A stretch of 64,000 nt of DNA from Desulfoluna spongiiphila (GCF_900101345.1 NZ_FMUX01000007.1:2738-66737); one strand, 5' to 3'; shown: positions 15,392 through 25,234, numbered from the stretch's first letter. Made by a program: numbers and translations. The notes: a model not told the origin generated them from the sequence alone.

Positions 15392-17770
15392 TTACACCCT
15401 GAACCGCCCCACCATCCCCTTGAGCTCATCGGCAAGCCCCTTAAGCTCTTCGGCGTTGGTGTTCACCCTGGCACTCACCTCGGTCATCTCCCCTGCGGTC
15501 TGGTTCACCTCGGCGATCTCCCGGGCCATGTCCCGGGCCACGCCGGAGCTCTCCTGCACCTTCTCTGTCATGGCCTGGATGCCGGAAGAGGTCTGGTTGA
15601 CGTTGCCGGAGATTTCGGCGGTGGTGACGGACTGCTCTTCGATGGCGGCGGCGATGGTGATGACGATCTGGTTGACGCTGTCGATGACGCCTGTGATGGC
15701 ATCGATCTCCGCCACCGTGTCATCGGTGGAGGCCTGGACACCGCCGATGCGCTCCTTGATCTCCTGGCTGGAGGCGGCCGTCTGACGGGCCAGCTCCTTG
15801 ATCTCATCGGCCACCACGGCAAAGCCCTTGCCCGCCTCCCCTGCCCGAGCCGCCTCAATGGTGGCGTTCAGGGCCAGCAGGTTGATCTGCTCGGATATCT
15901 CGGCAATGGTTTCGGTGACCTTGCCGATCTGGAGGGCAGCCTCCCCCAGGTCCCCGACCTTCTCTTTGGTGCGCCTGGCCTGGGTCACGGCTTCTCCGGT
16001 GATGGTACGGGCGGACTCGGAATTCTGGGCGATCTCACCGATGGTTGCGGTCATCTCCTCGGTTGCCGACGCCATGGAGTTGACCGCCGAAGCGGACTGC
16101 TCGGTCTCCCGGGAGACATCGCCCATGTTGCCGCTCATCTGTTCAGAGGCGGCGGCCACGGTGTTTGATTTTTCCGAGGTGCCCTTGGCCCCGCCGGACA
16201 TCTGACCTGCCAGCGCCGTCAACCTGTCCGACGAGAGGGCCAGGGTCTCGGAGTTTTCTGCGATCTCGCCGATCATCTGCTGAAGGTTGGTCACAAAGGC
16301 GTTGAACCAGTACGCCACGTCCCCCAGCTCATCCTTGCTTGCCACGGTCAGGCGCTGGGTGAGGTCCCCTTCCCCTTCGGCAATATCCCGCAGCATGGCG
16401 CTGGTCTGCTTAAGGGGGGTGGTGATGGACACAATGAGAACGATGGCTGCCCCCACCGCCAGGCCCGCGCCCAGCACTAGAAACAGGGCGATGACGGCTT
16501 TGCCCTTGGCAGCCGTATCGGCAAAGGCCATACCGGCCTCGTCGGCCATGGTCCCCATCATGGAGGAGATGTCCCGGACCACCTCCCGCGCCTCAAGACC
16601 GACCCTTTTCTCTTCAACGTCTTCCTGAACATACCGATCCCAGCGGTTCATGTAGGTGTTCACCGAGGAGGTGATGCGCTCGGTGACCGACGGAAGCGCC
16701 ATGAGCTCGGTGAGGCTGGCATTGACCTCGTCGGCAGCCCCTCCGCCGATGATGTAGTAAAGAACCCCCAGGCGCGCTTCGCCCAGGAGGGTTCCCACCC
16801 GGTCGATCTGCTGAAGTTTTTCAAAGCCGCCCCGGATCACCCCGCTCAGCTCTTCACCGGCCTTTTCGATGTCATCCACATACACACCGGCGCAGATCAC
16901 GATGTCCCAGGGCTTGAAGTACTTTGCCACCGTCACCTTGGGAAACACAGCCTCCCCCATGCCCGGCTTGGTAAAATGGTATTCGGTGACCGAGCCCCCT
17001 TCTTTCAACGCCTCGTCCACGGACTCCACCACAAAGGCCCTGCCGGTCTTCGGGTCGGTAATTTTGGAATAGTCCATCCCCTCAAGGGCCCGGTTTCCCC
17101 CGTGGGTCACGAGGGTATACGCCGAATCCACCACAAAAAAATAGTTGTTCCCTTCAAACCGCATGTTTCGGATCATGGCCAGGGCCTCTTTTTTGGGGCG
17201 GCCGGAAATCAGCATGTTTTCAACGGCACCGTGGGCCACATCCACGAGGTTGCGCACAGAGGAATAAGCCGTCTTCTTCAGGTAAAAGGTGCTGCTCTTG
17301 ATCACCTCTTTTCGAATCGACTCCTGGGCCGCGGCCGTCTCATCGGTGACCACGGCATTCACGTCCCCCGCGCTTTCCTGAAGCTCTCCGAGCAATACAG
17401 CCTTCTTCTCCTTGGCTTCCTTGAGGGACACCAGGTGCGTGCCGTACGCCTTTCCTCCTGCGCTCAGTTTTTTAACGGCCTCGGTGGTGCCCACCACCTC
17501 CTGCAAGCGGGTCACTTTTTTCCCGGCACGCTCAACGCTTTGCCTGAGGGCCTCATACTGCGCAGGTGTCCCCTCTTTGGCGTAGAGGCTCTGCTCGGCC
17601 ATGAGCCCGTTCATCTCCACATCAAGCTCCAGGGTCAGACTGCCCTCCCGTGCTTTGTGGATCACCCGGTTCAAGCTGTAATACCCTGTGAGCCCCACCA
17701 GCAGCAGCACCCCGACGACCAGAACAAACCCCGCCATCAACTTTTTCTTAAGACCGACTGTAGCAAACAT
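15392..17770 (-). CDS. Methyl-accepting chemotaxis protein with Cache sensor domain
   Basis: A 792-aa transmembrane chemoreceptor. The first membrane helix is at residues 11-31. The periplasmic part (about 35-410) includes a single-Cache-type segment recognisable from [15 protein letters not shown] and [16 protein letters not shown], typical of small-ligand sensing. A second membrane helix near 415-440 leads into a HAMP domain and the long signalling coiled coil. The CheA/CheW-binding hairpin tip is the conserved [18 protein letters not shown] region near 640. The ATG start fits the membrane signal. A sigma-28 promoter upstream (17983-18009) places it in the flagellar/chemotaxis regulon. The ligand is unknown. 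Confidence 0.95.
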   Translation of the reverse strand: MFATVGLKKKLMAGFVLVVGVLLLVGLTGYYSLNRVIHKAREGSLTLELDVEMNGLMAEQSLYAKEGTPAQYEALRQSVERAGKKVTRLQEVVGTTEAVKKLSAGGKAYGTHLVSLKEAKEKKAVLLGELQESAGDVNAVVTDETAAAQESIRKEVIKSSTFYLKKTAYSSVRNLVDVAHGAVENMLISGRPKKEALAMIRNMRFEGNNYFFVVDSAYTLVTHGGNRALEGMDYSKITDPKTGRAFVVESVDEALKEGGSVTEYHFTKPGMGEAVFPKVTVAKYFKPWDIVICAGVYVDDIEKAGEELSGVIRGGFEKLQQIDRVGTLLGEARLGVLYYIIGGGAADEVNASLTELMALPSVTERITSSVNTYMNRWDRYVQEDVEEKRVGLEAREVVRDISSMMGTMADEAGMAFADTAAKGKAVIALFLVLGAGLAVGAAIVLIVSITTPLKQTSAMLRDIAEGEGDLTQRLTVASKDELGDVAYWFNAFVTNLQQMIGEIAENSETLALSSDRLTALAGQMSGGAKGTSEKSNTVAAASEQMSGNMGDVSRETEQSASAVNSMASATEEMTATIGEIAQNSESARTITGEAVTQARRTKEKVGDLGEAALQIGKVTETIAEISEQINLLALNATIEAARAGEAGKGFAVVADEIKELARQTAASSQEIKERIGGVQASTDDTVAEIDAITGVIDSVNQIVITIAAAIEEQSVTTAEISGNVNQTSSGIQAMTEKVQESSGVARDMAREIAEVNQTAGEMTEVSARVNTNAEELKGLADELKGMVGRFRV

Positions 17771-17982
17771 CCATGACCCTCCCTTACGGCATTCCCAGAG
17801 TGAGCGGCTCTGCCCGGCGGTACAACACCGGAGAATCCCTCCGGCACCGCTCTCGCGGCCTGCCGGATGCCCATGCCGTGACCGGCATCAGTGTTCAGGG
17901 AGCACAACACCGATCACCCGCAAAAAAAACACAGGACAAAACGCGCAAGACCGTCAGCAGCAAACCACGTCATTTTCCCCAA

Positions 17983-18009
17983 TTATCGACATCGCGGCCC
18001 AAAACTTAA
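17983..18009 (-). promoter_or_regulatory. Sigma-28 (FliA) promoter of the chemoreceptor gene
   Basis: On the minus strand: TTAAGTTT (18009-18002), 11-nt spacer, GTCGATAA (17990-17983), against the consensus TAAAGTTT-N11-GCCGATAA. It lies about 210 nt before the chemoreceptor ATG. Confidence 0.65.
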
Positions 18010-18175
18010 TACTTACTTTAAAACGAAAGGTAGAAAGCAGAAATGCATATCTGGCTATAATTCCGTCATGTTCTCCAGGCGGTATCACAACTCCCACGCA
18101 TTTCACAAAGGATTCGCACAAGTAAAAACGGACACCTGCCGACCCGGCCCCATAAAAAAACACAGCCCCGAACGC

Positions 18176-18209
18176 AAAAAAGCCCCCGGCAAAAACCGGG
18201 GGCTTTTTT
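18176..18209. terminator. Bidirectional terminator after the hdr operon
   Basis: AGCCCCCGG (18181-18189) pairs with CCGGGGGCT (18196-18204) around CAAAAA, with A/T tracts on both sides. It lies about 130 nt past the hdrB-like stop on the minus strand. Confidence 0.9.
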
Positions 18210-18339
18210 ACAACAGACAAAAGGCTGTGCAACGTATTATGGGTGAGAAAGTCACATCAGAGGCCCTTAAAAATCCTGCTGGGTGGGATCCTTGAAGGGG
18301 CACCGGGGCCTTTCGCCTGTTTGTTTCACACCATGCGGA

Positions 18340-19227
18340 TCAGAGAATCCGGTTGGTTTTCAGAAGGGGCATGGGGTTCACCAGGTGGCGACGCGCCCAT
18401 TTCTCGGCCTTGACTTCCCCCGAGGCAAATCCGGCCAGCTCGGGGATAAAAAAGACCGGCAGCCTGTTTTTGGCCGTGCCGCGCATCTCCAGGTTCACCT
18501 GGCAGAGGGGACAAAAGGTCACCACGCAGTTGGCCTTGGCCTGGTTGGCCTGCTCCAGGATGCGATCCACCAGGCGGTCCGCCAGCTCCGGCCGGGAGAC
18601 GGCCAGGTGAGACCCGCAGCAGCGGCTGGAAGCGCCCCAGTCCTTGACCTTTGCCCCTGTGTTTTCCACGAACTTGATGATGCTGGACTCGTAAGTCTTC
18701 AGGTCAAAGCCGGTGACACGCTCGGGGCGGGACATCAGGCAGCCGTAATAGATAACAGCGTTGAGACCTTCCAGGGAGCGGTTCATCTGCCCCTCAAAAA
18801 TCGCCTCATCGCCGGGCTCCAGGGCTTCGAGGAAAAACCGCACCTTCACCTCGCCGGTGTACCGGGTGCCGTAAGCCTGGAAAAGCTTGTCCCGCAGAGA
18901 CTCGTCATTGGCCAGCTTGTGCATCGCCTCTTTCAGGCGGATATAGCAGCTGGGGCAGACCACATAGAGGTCTTCCACGCCCTGTTTCTGGGCGAGGATC
19001 AGGTTGCGCCCGGACAAAAGGGTGGCGTATTCGGGGTTCACGCTGTGGGCCGGAGAGGCGCCGCAGCAGTTCCAGTCCTTGAGCTCTTCCACCCACATCC
19101 CGGCCATTTTGGCCATCTGGAACAGGGCGTCGGCAAAGTCCCGGGAGCTGGCCGTCAGCGAGCACCCGGGGTAGATACAGATACGTCGTTTCCCCACGGG
19201 GATCGTTCTCTTAGCCACCTTAGACAT
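18340..19227 (-). CDS. hdrB: Heterodisulfide reductase subunit B-like (CCG-domain) protein
   Basis: This 295-aa protein has the two CCG cysteine-rich modules of HdrB: CSLTASS...DWNCCGASPAH with the following CPSCY, and YYGCLMSRP...SRCCGSHLA with FCPLC. In HdrB these cysteines hold the unusual non-cubane iron-sulfur centres that reduce disulfides. It is translationally coupled to the HdrC-like gene: its ATG lies inside the last 8 nt of that gene, with an SD (GAGG) in the upstream frame. No HdrA flavoprotein is adjacent, so it may work with a remote HdrA or with another electron donor. The natural disulfide or other acceptor is unknown. Confidence 0.9.
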   Translation of the reverse strand: MSKVAKRTIPVGKRRICIYPGCSLTASSRDFADALFQMAKMAGMWVEELKDWNCCGASPAHSVNPEYATLLSGRNLILAQKQGVEDLYVVCPSCYIRLKEAMHKLANDESLRDKLFQAYGTRYTGEVKVRFFLEALEPGDEAIFEGQMNRSLEGLNAVIYYGCLMSRPERVTGFDLKTYESSIIKFVENTGAKVKDWGASSRCCGSHLAVSRPELADRLVDRILEQANQAKANCVVTFCPLCQVNLEMRGTAKNRLPVFFIPELAGFASGEVKAEKWARRHLVNPMPLLKTNRIL

Positions 19228-19768
19228 GACACACCTCGTTCAGCTTCTTCATGTCCACGCGCTTGTGGATCCGCTCGGGCAAGAGACTCAACCGTCCGGA
19301 AAACATAAACTTCATGTAGTTGGGAATATCCCTTAAGGCCGGCAGGGACTTCATGCGGTAACGCGCCATGAAACCCAGCTCGTACAGCCTGCCGTAACGC
19401 TTGACCTGGCCGAGGAACTCCTGATGAAACGCAACGACTTCCGGCTCCTTGACCGTCGCCTTCTCTTCCAGGGCGATCTGGCGCAGGGTATCCATCATCT
19501 CCGGAAGACTGATTCCGTTGGGGCATTCGGACACACAGGCAAGGCATCCCACACAAAGCCAGACCGATCGGCTTTCAAGAACCTCCTGTTTCAGCCCGAG
19601 CTGGACCATGCGAATGATTTCGTTGGGCAGGTAATCCATCTCCTCAGCCATGGGACATCCACCCGAGCAGCTGCGGCATTGAAAGCAGGAGCTGAACATC
19701 TGTCCACTTCTTTCGGTGACTTCATTCATGAAGCCGGCCTCTATCCGGATGGGTTCTGAACTGTTCAT
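19220..19768 (-). CDS. hdrC: Heterodisulfide reductase subunit C-like ferredoxin protein
   Basis: A protein of 182 aa with two [4Fe-4S] motifs, CFQCRSCSGGCP and CVGCLACVSECP, in the spacing of HdrC. It would pass electrons to the HdrB-like subunit encoded immediately downstream (8-nt overlap). The start chosen is the ATG at 19766-19768, preceded by GAGGA; a longer frame adds 39 residues with no homology and is rejected. The pair forms a two-gene operon closed by the terminator at 18176-18209. No promoter is convincing in the 885-nt gap upstream. Confidence 0.9.
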   Translation of the reverse strand: MNSSEPIRIEAGFMNEVTERSGQMFSSCFQCRSCSGGCPMAEEMDYLPNEIIRMVQLGLKQEVLESRSVWLCVGCLACVSECPNGISLPEMMDTLRQIALEEKATVKEPEVVAFHQEFLGQVKRYGRLYELGFMARYRMKSLPALRDIPNYMKFMFSGRLSLLPERIHKRVDMKKLNEVCHV

Positions 19769-20653
19769 CGTTGCTGTCCTCTTTTCCCGAAACATCATGC
19801 CAGGCACGACCCCCCGAGTATCTGGCAGCACCCCCTGGGTGCGTCTGCCCCAAAAGGTACCCGTATTGATATCCGAATGTTCCATATTGATAATCGACCG
19901 GGAACACCGGAACTGTGATTCTCAACCCAAGAAAGCATGCCCCGGGGCGTCACCCCCGGGAGCCGGTCGAACAGCACCGGCACCTTACATCGGATTGTCC
20001 CTTCCTTGCAGGCCGTAGAAAGCCCGCATCCAACATGCTGCTGCAGCCCCTCACACATTCCCCGGAACCTATAATGAATTTCCCGCCGATAAAATCGTCG
20101 CGAAAAACGTTCCCGGAGCTTCCCGTCGGATGAGGTGCTGATCGTGCATTTTTTCCCTGAACCGTCGCCTCACGCTGATTTCAGAACGAGCTCCACCTGC
20201 CGGTGCATCGCCGATGCATCGCGTGCGAATGGTCCATTTTTTCTTCTGGTCTTTTTGGTCGTCTACGGTGACGTCGAAACCAAACTCTCCACGCCCTTCC
20301 CAAAGCGTGGGGGGTACGTCCCCACCGGTATGTCGAGACAAAAAAAGCCCGCAAAAGGAATCGTCATTCTTCAGGTCCCTTCAGCAAGCTTCATCGCCTT
20401 GATAGCGCCACACATCGTTGTGAGCGTTACTGCTTGTAAAGAAGGTCTTTTATCACGGTTTACGCATAGAATTCAAGCCTTTTCTATGTTTTCACCTCTG
20501 TTTTTCCTCACAGGCCGTGGAATCATGCCGCCCCGCGCACGGAGTAAAGCCCTCCGGTACGCAAAGGCGGCACAACACGGTCCATGGTGCCTGGTGCGAG
20601 GGAAACCCAGCCCATCGCTCAGGCCGTCGTCGACAGCTGCCTATGCCCTGCTG
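19769..20653. other. Long gap between hdrC-like and hbd genes
   Basis: About 885 nt without a supportable gene. It contains scattered short inverted repeats (for example TGCATCG/CGATGCA near 20206) and no clear promoter or terminator. An open frame continuing into the antisense of hbd is judged a shadow. A stretch around 20285-20320 is rich in CCCC and GGGG runs. Confidence 0.5.
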
Positions 20654-21499
20654 CTACTTGCTGTAGTCGTAAAAGCCGCGCCCGCTTTTGCGACCCAACC
20701 AGCCCGCGCGCACATACTTCTTGAGAAGGGTGTGGGCACGGTATTTGGGATCGCCGGTCTCTTCGGTCAGCACGTCCATGATGGCAAGGCAGACGTCCAG
20801 GCCGATGAGGTCACCCAGGGCCAGGGGCCCCATGGGGTGGTTGGCACCGAGCTTCATGGCGCTGTCGATGTCTTCAACGGACGCCACGCCCTCGGCATAG
20901 ATCCCGATGGCCTCGTTGATCATGGGGATCAGGATACGGTTCACAACAAAACCCGGGGCTTCCGCCACTTCCACAGGGGTCTTGCCGATCTTTTCCGTCA
21001 CCTCTTTGATGGTGGCATAGGTCTCATCGGAGGTGGTCATCCCCCGGATGATCTCCACCAGCTTCATGATGGTGGCGGGATTGAAAAAATGCATCCCGAT
21101 CACCTTGTCGGGCCGTCCCGTGGCCGAGGCCACCTCCGTGATGGAGAGCGACGAGGTGTTGGTGGCGAAGATGGTCTCTGCGGGGCAGATCCCGTCCAGC
21201 TCCTGGAAGATCGCCTTTTTGATCTTCATGTTCTCCACGGCGGCTTCCACGATGAGCCCGCAGGAGGCGGCGTCGGCAATGTCCACGGAGCCCTTCACAT
21301 GGGAGAGCACCTCATCTTTGAAGGCGGCTTCGATCTTGCCCTTGGACACCAGGCGATCAAGGCGCTTGGTCATGCCTGCAAGCCCTTTGGCGACGGCCTC
21401 TTCGTTGATGTCTCGTAAAATCACGTCAAAATTTTTCTGTGCAAACGCCTGAGCAATTTCTGCGCCCATGGTGCCGGCGCCTATTACCATAATTTTCAT
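20654..21499 (-). CDS. hbd: 3-hydroxybutyryl-CoA dehydrogenase
   Basis: A protein of 281 aa. The N-terminal Rossmann motif is [12 protein letters not shown], and the catalytic region includes [16 protein letters not shown], with the histidine and asparagine of the family; the C-terminal dimer domain ends in [11 protein letters not shown]. It oxidises 3-hydroxyacyl-CoA with NAD(P) or reduces acetoacetyl-CoA. The ATG at 21497-21499 with GGTGAG upstream is preferred to a TTG four codons earlier. It follows the thiolase gene by 230 nt on the same strand; together they interconvert acetyl-CoA, acetoacetyl-CoA and 3-hydroxybutyryl-CoA. The sigma-54 promoter at 23370-23385 may control both. Confidence 0.95.
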   Translation of the reverse strand: MKIMVIGAGTMGAEIAQAFAQKNFDVILRDINEEAVAKGLAGMTKRLDRLVSKGKIEAAFKDEVLSHVKGSVDIADAASCGLIVEAAVENMKIKKAIFQELDGICPAETIFATNTSSLSITEVASATGRPDKVIGMHFFNPATIMKLVEIIRGMTTSDETYATIKEVTEKIGKTPVEVAEAPGFVVNRILIPMINEAIGIYAEGVASVEDIDSAMKLGANHPMGPLALGDLIGLDVCLAIMDVLTEETGDPKYRAHTLLKKYVRAGWLGRKSGRGFYDYSK

Positions 21500-21606
21500 A
21501 ATCTCACCCAATTCAAATTGAATAAACGTGTCACCGGAAATTGAACCACCGACTGCGATGTTTCAGTGCGAACTGTCCGGGTCAGATCACATGTTCGAAG
21601 GGCTGT

Positions 21607-21660
21607 GGCCCCCACCCGTACGATCAGGCAAACACACCTGATCGCACAGAGCAGGGGGCC
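21607..21660 (-). other. Nested stem structure between thiolase and hbd
   Basis: The outer stem GGCCCCC (21607-21613) pairs with GGGGGCC (21654-21660). Inside it, CGATCAGG (21621-21628) pairs with CCTGATCG (21637-21644). It lies in the 230-nt intercistronic region and would form in the thiolase-hbd transcript. It could tune hbd expression or act as an RNA-processing site; no T tract follows, so it is not a simple terminator. Confidence 0.5.
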
Positions 21661-21729
21661 AAGCTTCTCCTGCCGGTTAACCGGTTGTGCCTGCGTCAAC
21701 ACTCCCGGCATCCAACACGAACGTATGAC

Positions 21730-23016
21730 TTATGATTCAATCACCATGGCCATGCCCATGCCGCCACCGATGCACATGGAGATCAGGCCCGTTGACAGGC
21801 CGTCTCTTTTCATCATGTTCATACCGGTGACCATCTGGCGTGCGCCGGTGCACCCGATGGGGTGCCCGAGAGAGATCCCGCTGCCCACCTGGTTGGGCTT
21901 TTCAATGGGAATGTTCAGCTCTCTCATGCAGGCGATGGCCTGGGAAGCAAACGCTTCGTTGAGTTCAATCATGTCAATATCGGCAATGCCCATATCCAGA
22001 CGGCCCAGGACCTTTCGTACGGCAGGAATGGGACCTAAGCCCATGTATGCCGGGTCGAGGCCGCCTGAGGCAAAACCCTTGATTTTGACGATGGGGGTGA
22101 GCCCCAGTTCTTTGGCTTTCTCCTCGCTCATCACGAGGACGGCAGCCGCGCCGTCGTTGATCCCCGAGGCGTTGCCTGCGGTGACCGTGCCGTCTTTTTT
22201 AAAGGCGGGACGCATCTTGGAGAGAATCTCCATGGACGTCTCCATGGGTCGTTCATCCACGTTGAAGATGGTATCGCCCTTGCGGGACTTGATCACGATG
22301 TCGGTGATCTCGTCTTTGAACAAGCCGTCTTTGATGGCTTTGCGTGCACGGTTATGGGAGAGGAGAGCCAGCTCATCCTGTTCCTTACGGGTGATGCCGT
22401 ATTTCTCCACAATATTTTCTGCAGTAATGCCCATGTGATAGCCGTAGAAGATCTCATACAGACCGTCAAAGACCATCAGGTCGGTCACTTCGCCGACACC
22501 GGTAAGCTCCATGCGGTGTCCCCAGCGTGCCTTGGGAAGTGCCAGGGGCGCGTTGCTCATGGATTCCATGCCGCCGGCCATGACCACATCGGCGTTGCCG
22601 CACATGATGGACTCGGCCGCAAGGGCAATGGCTTTCAGACCTGAGCCGCACACCTTGTTCAGGGAAAAGGTGGGGATCTCCTTGGGAAATCCGGCGCGAA
22701 TCATGGCCTGGCGTGCGGGGTTCTGGCCCTGGGCAGCCTGAAGCACGTTGCCCATGATCACCTCGTCAACCGGTACGGGGATGGCACCCTCGTCCCAGTC
22801 ACACCCTTTGGCCTCCAGCTCGGTGAGCCCCTGGTCCTTCAGCGCATCGGGGCAGCAGGCTTTCATCTCGTCACTGGCGACCGGGCGAAGGCCCGCTTTT
22901 TTAAACAGGTCTTTCATGACCGCGGCACCCAGATCGGCAACCTTGACACTCTTGAGTCCGGCACCGAAGGTCCCTACGGCAGAACGCGCTCCACAAACAA
23001 TGACTGCGTTTTTCAT
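21730..23016 (-). CDS. Acetyl-CoA C-acetyltransferase (thiolase), paralogue 1
   Basis: A 428-aa thiolase. The acylated cysteine is in NKVCGSGLKA, the catalytic histidine in LGHPIGCTGAR and the second cysteine in CIGGGMG. It condenses two acetyl-CoA, or cleaves 3-ketoacyl-CoA in the reverse direction. The start is the ATG at 23014-23016; a GTG three codons upstream is less likely. It is the first gene of the thiolase-hbd pair, preceded by a sigma-54-type promoter and a divergent sigma-54 activator gene. A second thiolase (44584-45870) has the same length and is nearly identical along most of its sequence. Confidence 0.95.
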   Translation of the reverse strand: MKNAVIVCGARSAVGTFGAGLKSVKVADLGAAVMKDLFKKAGLRPVASDEMKACCPDALKDQGLTELEAKGCDWDEGAIPVPVDEVIMGNVLQAAQGQNPARQAMIRAGFPKEIPTFSLNKVCGSGLKAIALAAESIMCGNADVVMAGGMESMSNAPLALPKARWGHRMELTGVGEVTDLMVFDGLYEIFYGYHMGITAENIVEKYGITRKEQDELALLSHNRARKAIKDGLFKDEITDIVIKSRKGDTIFNVDERPMETSMEILSKMRPAFKKDGTVTAGNASGINDGAAAVLVMSEEKAKELGLTPIVKIKGFASGGLDPAYMGLGPIPAVRKVLGRLDMGIADIDMIELNEAFASQAIACMRELNIPIEKPNQVGSGISLGHPIGCTGARQMVTGMNMMKRDGLSTGLISMCIGGGMGMAMVIES

Positions 23017-23369
23017 AAATCTCACTCACTCCTTTACATGGCCTCCCGACCTCTTCGTCTGGGAGCCCATCGCTGGATTCGCACCGGGGTGCCACCTGAT
23101 GTGACGCATGCGCCCTTTCGCTTCTGCCGGCACGTGGGAGTCCGGAAATCAAAAGCATCAGAGCACATCACCGTGTACGAATGATTCTATGCCTGATCTC
23201 CGCGCGGCCCCTTACGGGCCGGGGGCGGATATTTGCCCGGGACGCTCCGAAGCGACCCGAACGGCCCGTGTGCCTGACCTGAAAACCGACCCTGGAGCAG
23301 CTCCTCCGCGTCGGGTACCTTCGGGGTAACCCCCCGGCCGGCACACGTGCATTACAGTCCTGTGGTCAA

Positions 23370-23385
23370 AGCAATTGTTGTGCCA
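23370..23385 (-). promoter_or_regulatory. Sigma-54 promoter of the thiolase-hbd operon
   Basis: On the minus strand: TGGCAC, five bases, TTGCT, with GG and GC at the correct 12-nt spacing, an excellent match to the -24/-12 consensus. It faces the thiolase gene, with a 5' leader of about 340 nt. The neighbouring divergent gene encodes a sigma-54 activator. Confidence 0.8.
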
Positions 23386-23553
23386 CATCAGGCCACCAGC
23401 CACCCCACGGTTGTGTTATCAATTACTTAACGCGATTTATCATAGAATACGCAAAATCACCCCCTCAACACGCCCGTAGCAACCATGACAACCCCCTGAT
23501 ACCTTTAGGCGATCCCCACCGGAATACCGATCCACCCGAAAATTCAGCGAATT

Positions 23554-23582
23554 CCTGTGGTATCCTGCTCCGTCCTGTGGTA
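23554..23582. promoter_or_regulatory. Candidate activator-binding direct repeats
   Basis: CCTGTGGTA occurs twice with start points 20 bp apart, two helical turns. The pair lies about 170-200 bp upstream of the sigma-54 promoter, a typical distance for enhancer-like activator sites. Confidence 0.45.
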
Positions 23583-23830
23583 AAACCCGATGATTCTTCG
23601 AAAAAAGCCGTCCCATGTTATCCGGGACACCCACCCCTACCGGGCCATGGAATATGCCCCGAAAAGGATGCGATGCCGGACAGTTACCCCCTGCCGACAC
23701 GCCAGCGCAGGAAAAAGAGCTTTACACTGTATCAAAAATGCGACATATAGCATCAATGATACACCCAAAAGTGTCGTAAAACAGATACAGATGGGATCGG
23801 CAAACGATCCCCATAAGGTTTGAAAGGCCT

Positions 23831-25234
23831 ATGCAACGCGATAACGACCGAATCATTGAAGAGCTCCAGGAAGAGATCGACCACTACCAGCTGATTTTCG
23901 ACTACACATACGGTGCCACCGTGGTGGTGGATCCGGACGGCTACATCATCGACATCAACAAACCCTACCTGGATTTTCTGGACGTCTCCTACGGTGCCAT
24001 CATCGGAACCCACTGCACCAAGATCCTGGGGGACTCCCGCCTGCATATCGTCGCCCAGACCGGCAAAGCCGAGATGAACCAGGTGCAGACCATCAACAAC
24101 CAGCAGGTCCTGGCCCGGCGCATTCCCGTTAAACAAGGGGGCAAGGTGGTGGCCGCCGTGGGGCAGGTCATTTTTGAGGACATCCGCCAGATCGCCAGCC
24201 TCGCCCGCAAATACTCCCTTCTGGAGTCCAAGGTGAAGCACTACGAACAGGAACTTCGCCACCTGCGCTCCACCCGCTACTCCTTTGACAGCATCGTGGG
24301 GGAGAGCAAGCCCATGCACCGCATCAAAAAAGAGGCCCTCACCGCCACCTCCAACAGCTTTCCGGTGCTTATCACCGGTGAGAGCGGAACGGGCAAGGAG
24401 ATCTTTGCCCAGGCCATCCACCATGAAAGCCGGCGAAGCGTCCACCCCTTTATCCGGATCAACTGCGCGGCCATTCCCCGGGAACTCATGGAGTCCGAAC
24501 TCTTCGGCTATGAGAAGGGGGCCTTTACCGGCGCCCGCAACGACGGAAAGCCCGGTAAATTCGAAATGGCCCACCGGGGTACTATTTTCTTGGACGAGAT
24601 CGGCGAGTTGCCCCTTGAGATGCAGCCCAAGCTGCTGCGGGTGCTGGAAGAAAAAGAGTTCGAACGTGTCGGGGGGACCCGGGTGATCCGGTCGGACTTT
24701 CGCCTCATCGCCGCCACCAACCGCAACCTCGCCCAAATGGTGAGCGAAGGGAGCTTCCGAAGCGATCTCTACTACCGCATCAACGTCATCCACCTGCACC
24801 TGCCCGCTTTGCGCAAACGCCGGGAGGACATCCCCCTTCTCAGCCGCCACCTCCTTGGCCTCATCGCCGACAAGGAAGGGCTCCACGGGGTCAGCCTCTC
24901 CCCGGACGCGGAAGAGCTCCTCTCCGGGTACACCTGGCCGGGCAACGTGCGCGAACTCTCCAACTGCCTGGAACGAGCCGTGGCCTCCATGGCAGGCAGC
25001 GCCCTCACCGAGGACGACCTCCCTTTCTGCATGCAGCAGTTCAGCGAGCGCAAAGAGACCCTGCGTCACTCCTCCCTTAAAGAGGCCTTAAACGATGCGG
25101 AAAAAAACATCATCTCCGCCACCCTCCAGGAGGAGAGCTTCAACAAGGCCAAGGCAGCCCGACGCCTCGGCATCCACCGCACCCTTCTCTACAAAAAAAT
25201 AGACAAGTACGGCATCAGCGCCAAGAGCGCATAA
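23831..25234 (+). CDS. PAS-domain sigma-54-dependent transcriptional activator
   Basis: This 467-aa protein has three parts. Residues 10-125 form a PAS-like sensor domain (FDYTYGATVVVDPDGYIIDIN). Residues 150-390 form the AAA+ ATPase, with Walker A GESGTGKE near 182, the sigma-54-contacting GAFTGA near 230, and Walker B FLDEIGE. A C-terminal Fis-type helix-turn-helix (KAKAARRLGIHRTLLYKKI) is near 435-455. It would activate sigma-54 promoters from upstream sites. A sigma-54 promoter for the thiolase-hbd operon lies in the shared intergenic region, so that operon is the obvious target. The start is the ATG at 23831; only AAGG at 23823 precedes it. Gene order resembles local regulators of short-chain acid metabolism. 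Confidence 0.95.
   Translation: MQRDNDRIIEELQEEIDHYQLIFDYTYGATVVVDPDGYIIDINKPYLDFLDVSYGAIIGTHCTKILGDSRLHIVAQTGKAEMNQVQTINNQQVLARRIPVKQGGKVVAAVGQVIFEDIRQIASLARKYSLLESKVKHYEQELRHLRSTRYSFDSIVGESKPMHRIKKEALTATSNSFPVLITGESGTGKEIFAQAIHHESRRSVHPFIRINCAAIPRELMESELFGYEKGAFTGARNDGKPGKFEMAHRGTIFLDEIGELPLEMQPKLLRVLEEKEFERVGGTRVIRSDFRLIAATNRNLAQMVSEGSFRSDLYYRINVIHLHLPALRKRREDIPLLSRHLLGLIADKEGLHGVSLSPDAEELLSGYTWPGNVRELSNCLERAVASMAGSALTEDDLPFCMQQFSERKETLRHSSLKEALNDAEKNIISATLQEESFNKAKAARRLGIHRTLLYKKIDKYGISAKSA

Larger units (their letters stand above)
17771..18339. other. Gap between chemoreceptor and hdrB-like gene
   Basis: Holds a sigma-28 promoter candidate for the chemoreceptor (17983-18009) and the terminator of the hdr operon (18176-18209). 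I see no gene: short frames here have no supporting SD, codon pattern or recognisable product. Confidence 0.6.
23017..23830. promoter_or_regulatory. Divergent control region between thiolase operon and sigma-54 activator gene
   Basis: This 814-nt region has no gene. It holds the sigma-54 promoter (23370-23385), direct repeats of CCTGTGGTA at 23554-23562 and 23574-23582 (exactly 20 bp apart) with a related CCTGTGGTC at 23359-23367, and the inverted repeat TGTATCA (23728-23734)/TGATACA (23757-23763) close to the activator start. Confidence 0.6.

Noticed and set aside
17954..18232. 92-codon minus-strand frame upstream of the chemoreceptor
   Set aside because: It overlaps the hdr terminator and the sigma-28 promoter, has no SD and matches no family.
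20088..20095. GCCGATAA considered as a sigma-28 -10 element
   Set aside because: The eight bases 11 nt upstream do not resemble TAAAGTTT, and no motility gene follows.
20135..21418. Long plus-strand frame opposite hbd and the gap before it
   Set aside because: It is antisense to a clear dehydrogenase gene, has a low-complexity Gly/His/Asp/Val-rich product and no SD. High-GC genes often leave such open antisense frames.
23753..25069. 438-codon minus-strand frame opposite the PAS/sigma-54 activator
   Set aside because: The activator has all catalytic motifs in the plus strand; the opposite product has no recognisable domain.
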